Source: Phycisphaerae bacterium
GTDB lineage: Bacteria; Planctomycetota; Phycisphaerae; Sedimentisphaerales; UBA12454
DNA length: 64,000 nt
Assembly: GCA_041652575.1 (NCBI GenBank)
Contig: JBAZHC010000004.1
Location: 62,001 to 126,000, forward strand
Direction: 5' to 3'
In this document: positions 1 through 8,823 of the stretch, one piece after another
Position numbering within the stretch: the first letter of the stretch is position 1
Layout of the letters: the number at the start of each line of letters is the position of its first letter
Program-made: the position numbers and the translations under genes
Notes under the pieces: generated by a model
The model's input: the letters and a program-made list of their open reading frames with translations, nothing else
Told to the model about the DNA's origin: nothing
The model's database searches: none

Positions 1-819
1 CAATGGCGAATCGGCCGCAGAAAACAAAATTTGTGAACCAATAGAAAAAACTACAGGTTGGTTGATTGAAATTAAATTACCCCAATCAGGAATAATTCTT
101 ATCGTTATGCCGGCACTTTGCAGGGATTCAAGATAAGGAAACATTTTTAATGCTTCGCCGCCATCCAGCGTAAGATAAACCTCATCTACTCTATTGGATT
201 TGACGAGATCTATAATTTTTTCAATTGGTCCATATACATCCGTCCCTAATATTTGAGTGCCGATAACTTCAGGGTCATTATCTATGAAGAAAGCACATTT
301 CAAACCAGTCCAATTCATTTGCTGGATATCCTCTACAAGCTGTATTCCTTTTCTGCCGGCTCCTATTACAGCATAATATCTGAGATTATAGCCTCTTTTT
401 CTAAAAAATCTTAAAATGCTCATTATAAGAAGATGTGAAAAGAAAAAACCTAAAAGCAGCATAAATACAAATACAGTCAAAAGTTTTCTTGAGTAAGGAA
501 CATCCTTTATGTAGTAAAAAAAAGCCAAAAGAAGCATCCAGCCGAGTAAAGTCGCTTTCAATACTTCAATGAATTGCTTTAAGATATTTTGAATTCGCTT
601 AGGTTTGTAAAGTCCTCCCCATAGACAGCCTATATAACAAATACATACAACAGGAATAAGCAATAACAAATGGTTTTTGAAGGAAGGTATTCCTTTGGTG
701 GATACAAATAGCCCGGAATAGAATCTCAGAAAATAAACAATAATCCAGCAAAAACAAATAATCGCTATATCAATAATAGAACGAAGGAACGAGAGAAAAG
801 TTGTATGCATCCTCAACAT
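1..819 (-). CDS. Undecaprenyl-phosphate sugar phosphotransferase (WcaJ/WbaP type), N-terminal part
   Basis: The gene runs off the left edge, so only the first 273 residues are visible. Residues 10-135 contain about four or five hydrophobic membrane segments. They are followed by a Rossmann-like CoA_binding_3 domain beginning at VIGAGRKG (about residues 151-158) and continuing through FFIDNDPEVIGTQILG. This is the usual N-terminal half of initiating sugar transferases, which load the first hexose-1-phosphate onto undecaprenyl phosphate at the inner membrane; the catalytic C-terminal transferase domain would lie outside the window. The ATG at 819 is preferred because a GGA lies about 9 bases upstream, whereas the ATG at 810 has GAGG with no spacing. 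It is the last gene seen in the minus-strand polysaccharide locus and fits as its initiating enzyme. The sugar used cannot be told from this half. Confidence 0.85.
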   Translation of the reverse strand, partial: MLRMHTTFLSFLRSIIDIAIICFCWIIVYFLRFYSGLFVSTKGIPSFKNHLLLLIPVVCICYIGCLWGGLYKPKRIQNILKQFIEVLKATLLGWMLLLAFFYYIKDVPYSRKLLTVFVFMLLLGFFFSHLLIMSILRFFRKRGYNLRYYAVIGAGRKGIQLVEDIQQMNWTGLKCAFFIDNDPEVIGTQILGTDVYGPIEKIIDLVKSNRVDEVYLTLDGGEALKMFPYLESLQSAGITIRIIPDWGNLISINQPVVFSIGSQILFSAADSPL

Positions 820-1006
820 AAAAATAAATCCATTCTGCTAAAAATAAGACCAAATACACAGGTTTATTGCTATAAACTCAATATTTTTCAATTGCCAGAT
901 TGTTTTTTACCAAAAGATTTTTAATCAGTCCAGAAAAATTTTACTTAGTCTTATTTGAGAATAATGGGGATTTTTTTGGGGGGAAGGTCATATACAAACT
1001 TAAGAA

Positions 1007-2122
1007 TTAAGACTTTATTGCATTGTGAATGAATTTTTGAAATGCTTCTTTGTAGAGTTGTCGGCCAAACCGCAGAATGTTATTTCTGCAATTAATAGAT
1101 TTAATTTTGTTTCTGTTTTGCTCAAAAAACAAAATTGCTTCTCGCAAACTCTCAGGGGTTTGTTTGTAAAAAAATATTCCGGTGGCTATATCCTGATTGG
1201 AATCGGTACTATTTAATCCAATTACAGTTTCCAGAGCACCTCCCCTGCCAAAAGCTATAACAGGTTTGCCGCAAGCTTGTGCCTCCAGTGGTACAATTCC
1301 AAAATCCTCTTCGCCAGGAAACAGCAAAGCAGTACATTTTTGCATATAATCAGCTACTTCATTATCGCTGGCATTTTCTATAAAAGATATATTGGCTGAG
1401 GCAGAACATTTAAGTTTCTGCAATTGTGGACCATTGCCAATTACCAGAAGTTTTGCGGCTAAATTGTTGAAAGCATCAATAGCTATATCTACCCGTTTAT
1501 ATGGAACCAATGCAGAAACGATAAGAAAATAACCCTCATCCACGTTAGACAAAGTGAAACGTTCATAATCAACCGGCGGATAAATAACAACTGAATCTCT
1601 TTTATAGGCCTGATAGATTCTATTTTGAACATATTTGCTGTTTGCTATGAAATGAGTCACTCTCGCTGCGGTATTTCTGTCATATTTTTTGAGATAGTCA
1701 AGCATAAAACCAGCAGGTATCTTCTTTATAAAATTCAAACTCTTAAGATACTCATTTCGCATCTGCCACGCATATCGCATCGGTGTATGGCAATAACATA
1801 TGTGTGGTATATTTTTAGGAACTCTAACATTTTTCGCGACGCAATGACTAAAACTGATTACAAGATTATAATCAGTTAAATCAAACTGTTGTATTGCATG
1901 GCTAAAAAGAGGTAAATATCTTCTGAAACTTTTGATATTACAGGGTAATTTCTGAATATATGACGTGCGGATTCTATGCGATTCGATGGTTGTTGATACA
2001 GTTCCAGGGAAATAAATTAATGTAAAAATGTCCGCTTGCGGATATATTTCGCAAACTGCCTCAAGGCATCTTTCGCCCCCTCTCATACCTGTCAGCCAGT
2101 CACAGATTAAGGCTATCTTCAT
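1007..2122 (-). CDS. Glycosyltransferase family 4 (WbaZ-like)
   Basis: A cytoplasmic retaining GT-B glycosyltransferase that would add a sugar from a nucleotide donor to a lipid-linked oligosaccharide. The N-terminus, KIALICDWLTGMRGGE, is the acceptor-domain glycine-rich start seen in WbaZ-like mannosyltransferases. The donor domain begins near residue 197 (YFLIVSALVPYKRVD), and the GT4 signature EDFGIVPLEA sits at about residues 272-281, followed by ACGKPVIAFGRGGALE. At 371 residues it is full length for the family. Its ATG overlaps the stop of the preceding GT4 gene (ATGA), so the two are translationally coupled. The mannosyltransferase assignment rests on general resemblance only. Confidence 0.85.
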   Translation of the reverse strand: MKIALICDWLTGMRGGERCLEAVCEIYPQADIFTLIYFPGTVSTTIESHRIRTSYIQKLPCNIKSFRRYLPLFSHAIQQFDLTDYNLVISFSHCVAKNVRVPKNIPHICYCHTPMRYAWQMRNEYLKSLNFIKKIPAGFMLDYLKKYDRNTAARVTHFIANSKYVQNRIYQAYKRDSVVIYPPVDYERFTLSNVDEGYFLIVSALVPYKRVDIAIDAFNNLAAKLLVIGNGPQLQKLKCSASANISFIENASDNEVADYMQKCTALLFPGEEDFGIVPLEAQACGKPVIAFGRGGALETVIGLNSTDSNQDIATGIFFYKQTPESLREAILFFEQNRNKIKSINCRNNILRFGRQLYKEAFQKFIHNAIKS

Positions 2123-3129
2123 TCCTTATAACACTTTCTCTTATGATGAGAAGCTTGTTCCAGAATTTTTTGTATTTTAGCGGCTGTCTGATTCCACGAA
2201 AACCTGCCGGCTTGTTTTATACCTTGGGCCCGAAGACTTTTCCTAAGTGATAAATTTCTGACTATTTCATTTATTGCCTCGGCAATTGCGTCTGTGTTTT
2301 CCGAATTTATTAACATACAAGCGGTGCCGGCTACCTCGGGTAATGCAGTGCAATTTGAAGTAATTACCGGTGTACCGCATGCCATTGCCTCCAATACAGG
2401 CAGGCCAAAGCCTTCATATAAAGATGGAAATACAAATGCTTCTGCGCCACGGTAGTACGAAGGCATCTTTTCTTCCGATATCAGCCCCGCAAAGACAACG
2501 TCATTTGCCAATTTTTTTTCTTTAACTAAAGCTGTCGATGATGCATCTAATTCACCTGCCAGAAGCAATTTCACATCTTTTTTCACACCCGAGCACAGGA
2601 ATGCATCAAGTAATCTCGACAGGTTCTTATGAGGTTTATAATTGCCGACCCAAAAAATGTACGGATAACCGGGAGTATATCTTTTGCCGTCAGGACAATA
2701 TTCTTTCGATACACCATTACCGACATTGACAACTCTGTCCTCTGATACATTGCTCCACTCGATAATGCTGCGTCGCGAAAATTCCGATACAGTTACGACT
2801 TTAAAAGCCCTGTGACAGGCCGGTTTTAAAATCAGGTCATAGTAAGTCCGTTTAAATACGCCCGGATTGGAGACAAACTGTATATGATTCAAATCATGAA
2901 TTGTAAAAACAAAAGGTACGCTGCTATACAAGGGCGGATTAAAGCCGGGAGTGTAAAATACAGAAGGATTAGTTTTTTTTATTAACCAGCTTATATAAAA
3001 AGGATTAAGAGGATGGAGAGGCGGAAGTTTTCCTTGTATCGGCAGAACATTCGGCAATCGTTTAATCACCTCTTCTGCAAAGCGGCCAATACCGTGAGAG
3101 CCTATCCATCTGGCGTCAAACAGAATCAT
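2119..3129 (-). CDS. Glycosyltransferase family 4
   Basis: A second GT4 enzyme of 336 residues. Visible are the N-terminal MILFDARWIGSHGIGRFAEE, the donor-domain opening FWVGNYKPHKNLSRLL (about 159-174) and the GT4 signature EGFGLPVLEAMACGTPVI at about 239-256, with the conserved ALPEVAG further on. It resembles the mannosyl/rhamnosyl-type transferases found in O-antigen and capsule loci. It overlaps the methyltransferase gene before it by 14 bases and the next GT4 gene by 4, which indicates one operon. The donor sugar and linkage cannot be predicted. Confidence 0.85.
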   Translation of the reverse strand: MILFDARWIGSHGIGRFAEEVIKRLPNVLPIQGKLPPLHPLNPFYISWLIKKTNPSVFYTPGFNPPLYSSVPFVFTIHDLNHIQFVSNPGVFKRTYYDLILKPACHRAFKVVTVSEFSRRSIIEWSNVSEDRVVNVGNGVSKEYCPDGKRYTPGYPYIFWVGNYKPHKNLSRLLDAFLCSGVKKDVKLLLAGELDASSTALVKEKKLANDVVFAGLISEEKMPSYYRGAEAFVFPSLYEGFGLPVLEAMACGTPVITSNCTALPEVAGTACMLINSENTDAIAEAINEIVRNLSLRKSLRAQGIKQAGRFSWNQTAAKIQKILEQASHHKRKCYKE

Positions 3130-3703
3130 TATTGTCAGACTTTTGTTTAATTATCTGAAGTTCGTAATGAATTTCCCTGGCAGGGAAAATGTGCGCAAAG
3201 AACACCTCGTAGAACTTTGTGAACTTATTTGCGAGCAACCCCAAACCGAGCCAATTTTGCAACCTAAACCATTTAAACCTTTTCCACTCCCAAAATCTTA
3301 TTTCAACCTTTAGTTTGCGGAATTTCACATCGGAATAGTAGCCAAACGACTCAAAATCTCCGGTAAAATAATCAAAGCTTCTGGCTGTAAAAAAGTGTTT
3401 GTGAGTAGGGTCGGTAAAAGCATCGACGCTTGTAAAATATGGAGCGTTAATCAGAACATGAGCGTCTGGTTTTGCAATCCTGTGCACTTCTTCCATTACC
3501 CTGACGACATCATCTAAATGCTCAATGCTATGATTAATGACTATTGTATCAAACTCGTTATTTCCAAAAGGATAAGGGAATATATCTAAATTGTGAATAA
3601 TGTCAGCGTTGGTATTTTTGTTAAAATCTATCCCAATAGCGCCGGGATATTTATTTTTACCGCAGCCAAGGTCAAGAATTTTATTGGTTGAATTCTTATT
3701 CAT
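3116..3703 (-). CDS. Class I SAM-dependent methyltransferase
   Basis: A short (about 195 residue) methyltransferase. Motif I, ILDLGCGKNKYPGAIGID, lies near the N-terminus and binds S-adenosylmethionine; the post-motif INHSIEHLDD and the motif KPDAHVLINAPYF follow in the usual order. Such enzymes in glycan loci methylate a sugar hydroxyl or carboxyl group, but the target here is unknown. A TTG at 3709 directly after the upstream stop is also in frame; I prefer the ATG at 3703, although neither has a convincing ribosome-binding site. The 14-base overlap with the downstream GT4 gene supports co-translation. Confidence 0.8.
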   Translation of the reverse strand: MNKNSTNKILDLGCGKNKYPGAIGIDFNKNTNADIIHNLDIFPYPFGNNEFDTIVINHSIEHLDDVVRVMEEVHRIAKPDAHVLINAPYFTSVDAFTDPTHKHFFTARSFDYFTGDFESFGYYSDVKFRKLKVEIRFWEWKRFKWFRLQNWLGLGLLANKFTKFYEVFFAHIFPAREIHYELQIIKQKSDNNDSV

Positions 3704-3709
3704 CTTCAA

Positions 3710-5371
3710 CTATATTTCCGATGTATCTATTACGAAAGGTTTATTCTCTAATATACCTGCGCATATCAAATCAAGATATTTATTTCTGCCGGAACGGAGT
3801 TCATCTAAGTTTTTGATATTGATTCCAACAACATTGTTCCATGTTCGATTAATAGTGTAATTAAATGGGATAAATCTTCTGAAGAAATAATAATAAGCAT
3901 ATTTTCTTGCTTTTTCGATTAGCTCAGGAGAATTTTTCTTGAGGTTTGAAAGATTATCCAGCAGGGAAAAATATTCTGCTTTGGAATCAGCATCATACGT
4001 AAATCCTTTGCCTCTGTAAAATGCTTCTCCCCCAACAATCACCGGAATGCCTTTAATGGCAAATTCAAGGCCCACTTTTGTAGTATAAACTAAAGCCGTA
4101 CTAACTAACTCACTTAAAGTATAAGTGCTTATATCACTTCGTGAATCAACAACTTTTATGTTGTCGGGTAAATCAGGGAATTTATCGCGTATTAGCGGGT
4201 AAAGCTTTTGCTGCGTTTCGACAGTACTTTTTACTTCCGCAGGATGTATGCGGATGACAAGCTGCAAGTCGGGCCGTTTAATAAAAAAGCTAATAGTTTC
4301 CATAATCCACTCTACCATACTACTAAAGGCGGTATCATGAAAAACGACCTGGCCGTCCCAGGAAAGATTTGTAAACAGGCCTACGGTTTTTTTGGATACG
4401 TTTAACCCCAATTCTTTTATTATTTTTAACTTACTCTCCAAAGGATTGGGGTGATAAGAAATAAAATCCTGAGAGCCCCATCTTCTTGAATCCAAATAGC
4501 CATCCAACATTTTTCTGTGCTGCTCTGAGAAACTCAAATTCTCCCAGTTATCGATCGACTCATCCTGCAAAGTCCTATGATAGGTATCATTATGGCTGAA
4601 AAGATAGGTATTTTTTCTGTACGCCGGCGTAAAAACAACTATATGAATACCTTGCTTCTTGGCATATTCTGCAAAAATTCCTGTCGTACAATAAATTCCA
4701 TGATGCATCACTACCGAGTCAGGCCTTAATTCTTCGATGATTTTCTTGCTGATTTGGGCCATTATAATGGCGCTTTTCATATATTCCCGGCAAATACTTT
4801 TCGTAAAATTATCGTTCCCTATAGACCCCTTCAGTAAATAACGTAACACAGAAGAATAAACATGTTTGCCGATATCGACGCCGAGATATTCGAAGCCAAA
4901 GTAATCTTCAAATTTTATAGAATCAACTATTTCTTCAGCTTTGTTGATTTGATGCTGATTAATAAATTGACTAAAAAAATGATATGGCAGTTTGAAACTG
5001 CTATAGATTCTTTTAGCCGCAGTACCGCAAGCTTTACACAGCAATTCAGCATCAGATGTTGTGACAAAAGGCAAATCGCAAACAGGTAAAATCCTGTCAC
5101 AAATAATCATTTCAGAATATGCGCCTCGGGAATTTAAGCTATGTGCCAAAAGACCTTCAATGACAGGAAGCATATTTGGTCTACCCTGTACTGTAAAAAA
5201 GAGCACTTTTTTATTATGACTATTATTGTTTGAATACGGCAGGTTATTTTTTTTAGAAACTATACTTTTAATCTGAGCACACAAACGCATGTCTAAAAGT
5301 TCGGCAACGTAAAACTTCGTAATTCCCTTAATGTCCATCCAGTCAAGTAATTTAATAATAGCATTTGTCAT
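3710..5371 (-). CDS. Capsule-type surface carbohydrate biosynthesis protein (putative transferase)
   Basis: A 553-residue protein that I place only loosely, among the capsule polysaccharide/CDP-glycerol transferase-like proteins. The N-terminal half contains VLFFTVQGRPNMLPVIEGLL and later MHHGIYCTTGIFAEYAKKQG, a pattern seen in surface carbohydrate biosynthesis proteins. The C-terminal half has the family-typical LVIRIHPAEVK and an ELVSTALVYTTKVGLEFAIK stretch followed by GIPVIVGGEAFYRGKGF, which corresponds to the donor-binding region of GT-B-like capsule enzymes. It overlaps the preceding neuA-like gene by 4 bases. It could transfer the CMP-activated nonulosonic acid made by that neighbour; this is inference from order alone. 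Confidence 0.65.
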   Translation of the reverse strand: MTNAIIKLLDWMDIKGITKFYVAELLDMRLCAQIKSIVSKKNNLPYSNNNSHNKKVLFFTVQGRPNMLPVIEGLLAHSLNSRGAYSEMIICDRILPVCDLPFVTTSDAELLCKACGTAAKRIYSSFKLPYHFFSQFINQHQINKAEEIVDSIKFEDYFGFEYLGVDIGKHVYSSVLRYLLKGSIGNDNFTKSICREYMKSAIIMAQISKKIIEELRPDSVVMHHGIYCTTGIFAEYAKKQGIHIVVFTPAYRKNTYLFSHNDTYHRTLQDESIDNWENLSFSEQHRKMLDGYLDSRRWGSQDFISYHPNPLESKLKIIKELGLNVSKKTVGLFTNLSWDGQVVFHDTAFSSMVEWIMETISFFIKRPDLQLVIRIHPAEVKSTVETQQKLYPLIRDKFPDLPDNIKVVDSRSDISTYTLSELVSTALVYTTKVGLEFAIKGIPVIVGGEAFYRGKGFTYDADSKAEYFSLLDNLSNLKKNSPELIEKARKYAYYYFFRRFIPFNYTINRTWNNVVGINIKNLDELRSGRNKYLDLICAGILENKPFVIDTSEI

Positions 5372-6084
5372 TCAGACGCCTTTTGTCTTTTGCTCAAGAG
5401 TAGTTCGGCAAATTCAAAATCAATCAAATCATCTATATCCACAGAATCGACTTTATTCATTAAATAAGGTCTGCAATCATCGCCAAAAAAAGAGTTCTTT
5501 TTCATCAAAGTTTCATATTTAAAGGCGTAAATCGCCGCTCCGTTTCTGACATAAAACGCCGGTTTTGCCTGCCTTTGAGTATATTTTTCGCTGTTGGCTA
5601 TAAAGGGAACAAGTTTGCCATCTCTAATTTCCATTACCGAATATGGATTACACTGATGATGTATATGCATCACACTGACCACAGAATCGGTGCCTGTTTC
5701 AATTAAAATTTTAAGTGCCTCATCGATATGCAGGGCTTTTCTTAACGGCGAAGTTGGCTGCAATATAACAATGTAATCCGGTTTGTAATTTTCTTTCTCT
5801 TCTAAAAAACTAACAGCGTGTTTTATGACTGGTAAAGAAGGGGTATCGTCCTGAGCCAATTCTTTAGGCCTGAAAAAAGGGACTTCTATTTTATTATCTC
5901 CGGCGATTTCAGCGATTTTCTCATCATCCGTAGATATGATGATGCGATTCAAAAGTTTGCTGGCCTTTGCCGCTTCAAAAGTATATTCGACCAACGGTCT
6001 GCCGAGCAAAAGTTTGATGTTTTTGTAAGGAACAGCTTTTGAGCCGCCGCGGGCCGGTATAACAGCCAGTATTTTTGATTTCAT
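5368..6084 (-). CDS. neuA: CMP-nonulosonate (acylneuraminate) cytidylyltransferase
   Basis: Activates a nonulosonic acid with CTP to give the CMP-sugar donor. The N-terminal nucleotide-binding motif IPARGGSKAVPYKNIKLL is intact, followed by the family motifs IISTDDEKIAE, FFRPKELAQDDTPS and ILQPTSPLRKA. The C-terminal YVRNGAAIYAF and DIDDLIDFEFAE match NeuA/LegF proteins. Length (238) is normal for the single-domain family. This is one of three such genes in the locus, and the exact nonulosonic acid it accepts cannot be read from the sequence. It lies 13 bases after a neuC-like gene. Confidence 0.85.
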   Translation of the reverse strand: MKSKILAVIPARGGSKAVPYKNIKLLLGRPLVEYTFEAAKASKLLNRIIISTDDEKIAEIAGDNKIEVPFFRPKELAQDDTPSLPVIKHAVSFLEEKENYKPDYIVILQPTSPLRKALHIDEALKILIETGTDSVVSVMHIHHQCNPYSVMEIRDGKLVPFIANSEKYTQRQAKPAFYVRNGAAIYAFKYETLMKKNSFFGDDCRPYLMNKVDSVDIDDLIDFEFAELLLSKRQKASE

Positions 6085-6097
6085 TTTTGTTTCAATA

Positions 6098-7258
6098 TCA
6101 ATAAAAATTCTGCTTTTGAATGTTTATATTACATTTAGATAATATATCAGCTATCCTTTCTCCTGCATTTCCATTTCCATAGATGTGTTCTGAATTATAT
6201 TTTCCATGTTTTATCTGTTTTTTTATCGCGTTGACAATTTGCTTACGGTCACAATCCACATCAATAACATTTTTGCCTCTCTGTCTTCCATTCTGCCTGG
6301 AGCCTATATTTACTGCGGGGGTACCAATAAAGGCGCCTTCACGTATCGCACTGCTGGTATTGCCGATGACACATTTACAGGTATCCATCAGCCTTATATA
6401 TACTTCAGGAGGCAGATTTTTAAATAAATGTAAATAATTAGCATTGTTACGCTCTCTGAATGTTCTTATTCCCTTTGCTATATCTTCAGAGCCGGCGTCA
6501 ACATTCGGCCAAAGCATTATAGTGGGCATCTTAAGAGTGTCTAATGCAAAGAGAGTTTCCTCGATTTGCTTCCTGCCTTGACCGTATTCTGTGGTTACAG
6601 GATGTTGCACAACCAGCAAAAAAGGCTTACTGAAACTGAATGTCTCACCGACACCTTTAAACTCTTTAAATATATTCCTGTTTAATTTATTTTTCCGTTT
6701 TAGAACACTTTTAACCAAATCTATCCTTGGGCAACCCACTACATGGACATTTTCAGGTCTTTCACCCATTTTGATAATCCTATCCGCACTTTCCTGATTT
6801 GCAGGAAAATGGATGTGTGCCAACTTTGTAACTGCATGTCTTATACTTTCATCTATCGTTCCTGAGATTTCTCCTCCCATAGTATGAGCCAGAGTAATAT
6901 TCATTAATATCGCAGCTACTGCAACAGTAATTATCTCAAAACGGTCGCCGACAGTAATAACAATATCCGGTTTCAGGTTTAAAAACAATGTAGACAACTC
7001 CAGCAAGCCAAGTCCTGCAGATTTTGCCATAGTTGCCGGCGTTTCACCTTCTACAATCATATGAAAAACAGCATCTGGAATAAACCCGTCTTTTTTAATC
7101 AAATTTACCACTGAACCAAAACGGTCGAGCACGGCTGATGAGCCTACAATCAACTGATGCTCTAATCGAGGATGTTTGCCAATCGCCTCTATTACAGATT
7201 TAATGCTGCTATAATTTGCACGGTTGGCAATGACTATGCAAATCTTCTTTTTTTTCAT
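6098..7258 (-). CDS. neuC: UDP-N-acetylglucosamine 2-epimerase (hydrolysing), NeuC/LegG family
   Basis: Members of this family hydrolyse and epimerise a nucleotide-activated acetamido sugar to give free ManNAc or a diacetamido analogue. The GT-B-like fold is recognisable from ICIVIANRANYSSIKSV at the N-terminus, IVITVGDRFEIITVAVAA, HTMGGEISGTIDESIRHA and the C-terminal NTSSAIREGAFIGTPAVNIG. The ATG at 7258 has AGGA seven bases upstream; a TTG directly before it is also in frame. It is closer in its N-terminus to the gene at 20090-21244 than to the legG gene at 23131-24291, so the locus has two NeuC types. It lies directly upstream of a neuA homologue. Confidence 0.85.
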   Translation of the reverse strand: MKKKKICIVIANRANYSSIKSVIEAIGKHPRLEHQLIVGSSAVLDRFGSVVNLIKKDGFIPDAVFHMIVEGETPATMAKSAGLGLLELSTLFLNLKPDIVITVGDRFEIITVAVAAILMNITLAHTMGGEISGTIDESIRHAVTKLAHIHFPANQESADRIIKMGERPENVHVVGCPRIDLVKSVLKRKNKLNRNIFKEFKGVGETFSFSKPFLLVVQHPVTTEYGQGRKQIEETLFALDTLKMPTIMLWPNVDAGSEDIAKGIRTFRERNNANYLHLFKNLPPEVYIRLMDTCKCVIGNTSSAIREGAFIGTPAVNIGSRQNGRQRGKNVIDVDCDRKQIVNAIKKQIKHGKYNSEHIYGNGNAGERIADILSKCNINIQKQNFY

Positions 7259-7300
7259 CAACAGGTCCTTTCTTATTTCTTGCTATAAAAATACTTTAAT

Positions 7301-8791
7301 TCAAAAACCATAAATTCTTGCCCATATTTTTTTAGCATAAAAAACTGGGTCGTTAATAAATTTTACAAACCTGCGTATAAAAGTATAAATAGAATTCATC
7401 AATTCAGCATAAAGGTGCCTAATAAAAAGCGACGGGTGTTTCATTAAATGCCGTCGATAATTCCTTTCCATTTCCATTTCAGCTTTTCTCTTCAGTTTAT
7501 AAATCTGCTCGGTCGTTAAATCTGTAAAATTAATAAACACGGGATATCTATCACTTCCATACCCATCAAATATTTGAGTCAGATATTTTTCTTCGTCTTT
7601 AATCAAGGCTTTATTAACTGCTTCATTATAAAGGGCCGAGCCCGGTAAAGGAAGTATTAATGAAAATCTTCTGGCAGGATGTTTCACTTTTTGGAAAAAG
7701 TTTACTGTTTCTGCAACTGTTTCCTCCGATTCGCCCGGATAACCAAGTATCAACTGTACCTTTATATGCAAACCGGCTTTCCCGGCATCTTCCATTGCCT
7801 GGGCGGATTGTTCGGCAGTAATATGTTTATTCATATTCGCCAATATCCTGTTACTGCCGGATTCGACACCAAAGCCTACGGCCACACAACCTGCCTTTTT
7901 CATCTCACACAGCAAATCATAATCGATTGTATTAACTCGGCCCTGAGCATCCCACTTTATGTTTAAAGAACCAAGCCTTTTTGCCAATTCACAGGCTCTT
8001 CTTTTGTTAACTACAAACAATTCATCAATAAAATGAATACCTTCTACTCCATACTTTTCCTGCAGGTATTTAATCTCATCGATAATACAATCGATTGATT
8101 TTAATCTCAGGCCTTTGAAGCTTTTTGAACAGAAATTGCAATTATATGGACATCCTCTGCCGGTAAGAACTCCCATAGTTTTGAGTGTCAATCTTCGTTT
8201 GAAAATTTTGGTAGTTGGGTCATGTATATAAAATTTAGTTTTTGTATAAATATCCATTGGAAACAGATGATACGCCGGCCGCGGAAGAGTATCGAGGTCT
8301 TCAATGTATTCCCGCGGCTGATTTTCTATTATTCTGCCATTATCCCTGTAAGCTATCCCGCTTACCTTCTTCAAGTCATCTATATTGTCCAGCAACTCCA
8401 CTATAGTAGTTTCACCTTCTCCGACAACACAAACATCTATTTGAGTATTTTTTAATACTATGGGGCTGCTGTATGTTGCCAATAAGCCGCCAAGAACAAT
8501 CCTGGTATTAATTTGTTTTTTGAGTTCGCCGGCAAGCCATTTAACATAGGAATATTGAGTTGACATGGCGGTAATGCCAATAACGTCACAATGAATGTTT
8601 TTGATTTTTCCCAAAACCTGGTTTCTGTTCCAGCGATTAGCATAAATATCGAAGATTTCTACTTCATAACCACTGTTCAACAAAGAAGTTGCAACATAAG
8701 CGAGGCCGTAAGGGAATATGGGCTGAAAAAGCTCCTTCGTCATTCCCCTGCCCAATGGCGGCTGTATCAAAAGTACTTTTTTAATTGGCAT
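7301..8791 (-). CDS. B12-binding-type radical SAM protein
   Basis: The first about 150 residues form a cobalamin-binding-like domain (VLLIQPPLGRGMTKELF, FPYGLAYVATSLLNSGYEVE, GGLLATYSSP, CVVGEGETT). I do not see the DxHxxG lower-ligand motif, so base-off histidine ligation is unlikely. A radical SAM domain follows, with the cluster motif GRGCPYNCNFCSKSF (CxxxCxxC) at about residues 212-226 and later GFGVESGSNRILANMNK and IKVQLILGYPGESEETV. The C-terminal tail of about 90 residues is basic and aromatic. Such proteins perform radical methylations or rearrangements, often in natural product, lipid or glycan pathways. Its position between neuC-like and GT39-like genes suggests glycan or lipid-carrier modification, but the substrate is unknown. 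Confidence 0.8.
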   Translation of the reverse strand: MPIKKVLLIQPPLGRGMTKELFQPIFPYGLAYVATSLLNSGYEVEIFDIYANRWNRNQVLGKIKNIHCDVIGITAMSTQYSYVKWLAGELKKQINTRIVLGGLLATYSSPIVLKNTQIDVCVVGEGETTIVELLDNIDDLKKVSGIAYRDNGRIIENQPREYIEDLDTLPRPAYHLFPMDIYTKTKFYIHDPTTKIFKRRLTLKTMGVLTGRGCPYNCNFCSKSFKGLRLKSIDCIIDEIKYLQEKYGVEGIHFIDELFVVNKRRACELAKRLGSLNIKWDAQGRVNTIDYDLLCEMKKAGCVAVGFGVESGSNRILANMNKHITAEQSAQAMEDAGKAGLHIKVQLILGYPGESEETVAETVNFFQKVKHPARRFSLILPLPGSALYNEAVNKALIKDEEKYLTQIFDGYGSDRYPVFINFTDLTTEQIYKLKRKAEMEMERNYRRHLMKHPSLFIRHLYAELMNSIYTFIRRFVKFINDPVFYAKKIWARIYGF

Positions 8792-8823
8792 AACAAAATG
8801 CTACAAATTTTTTAAAAGAAAGA

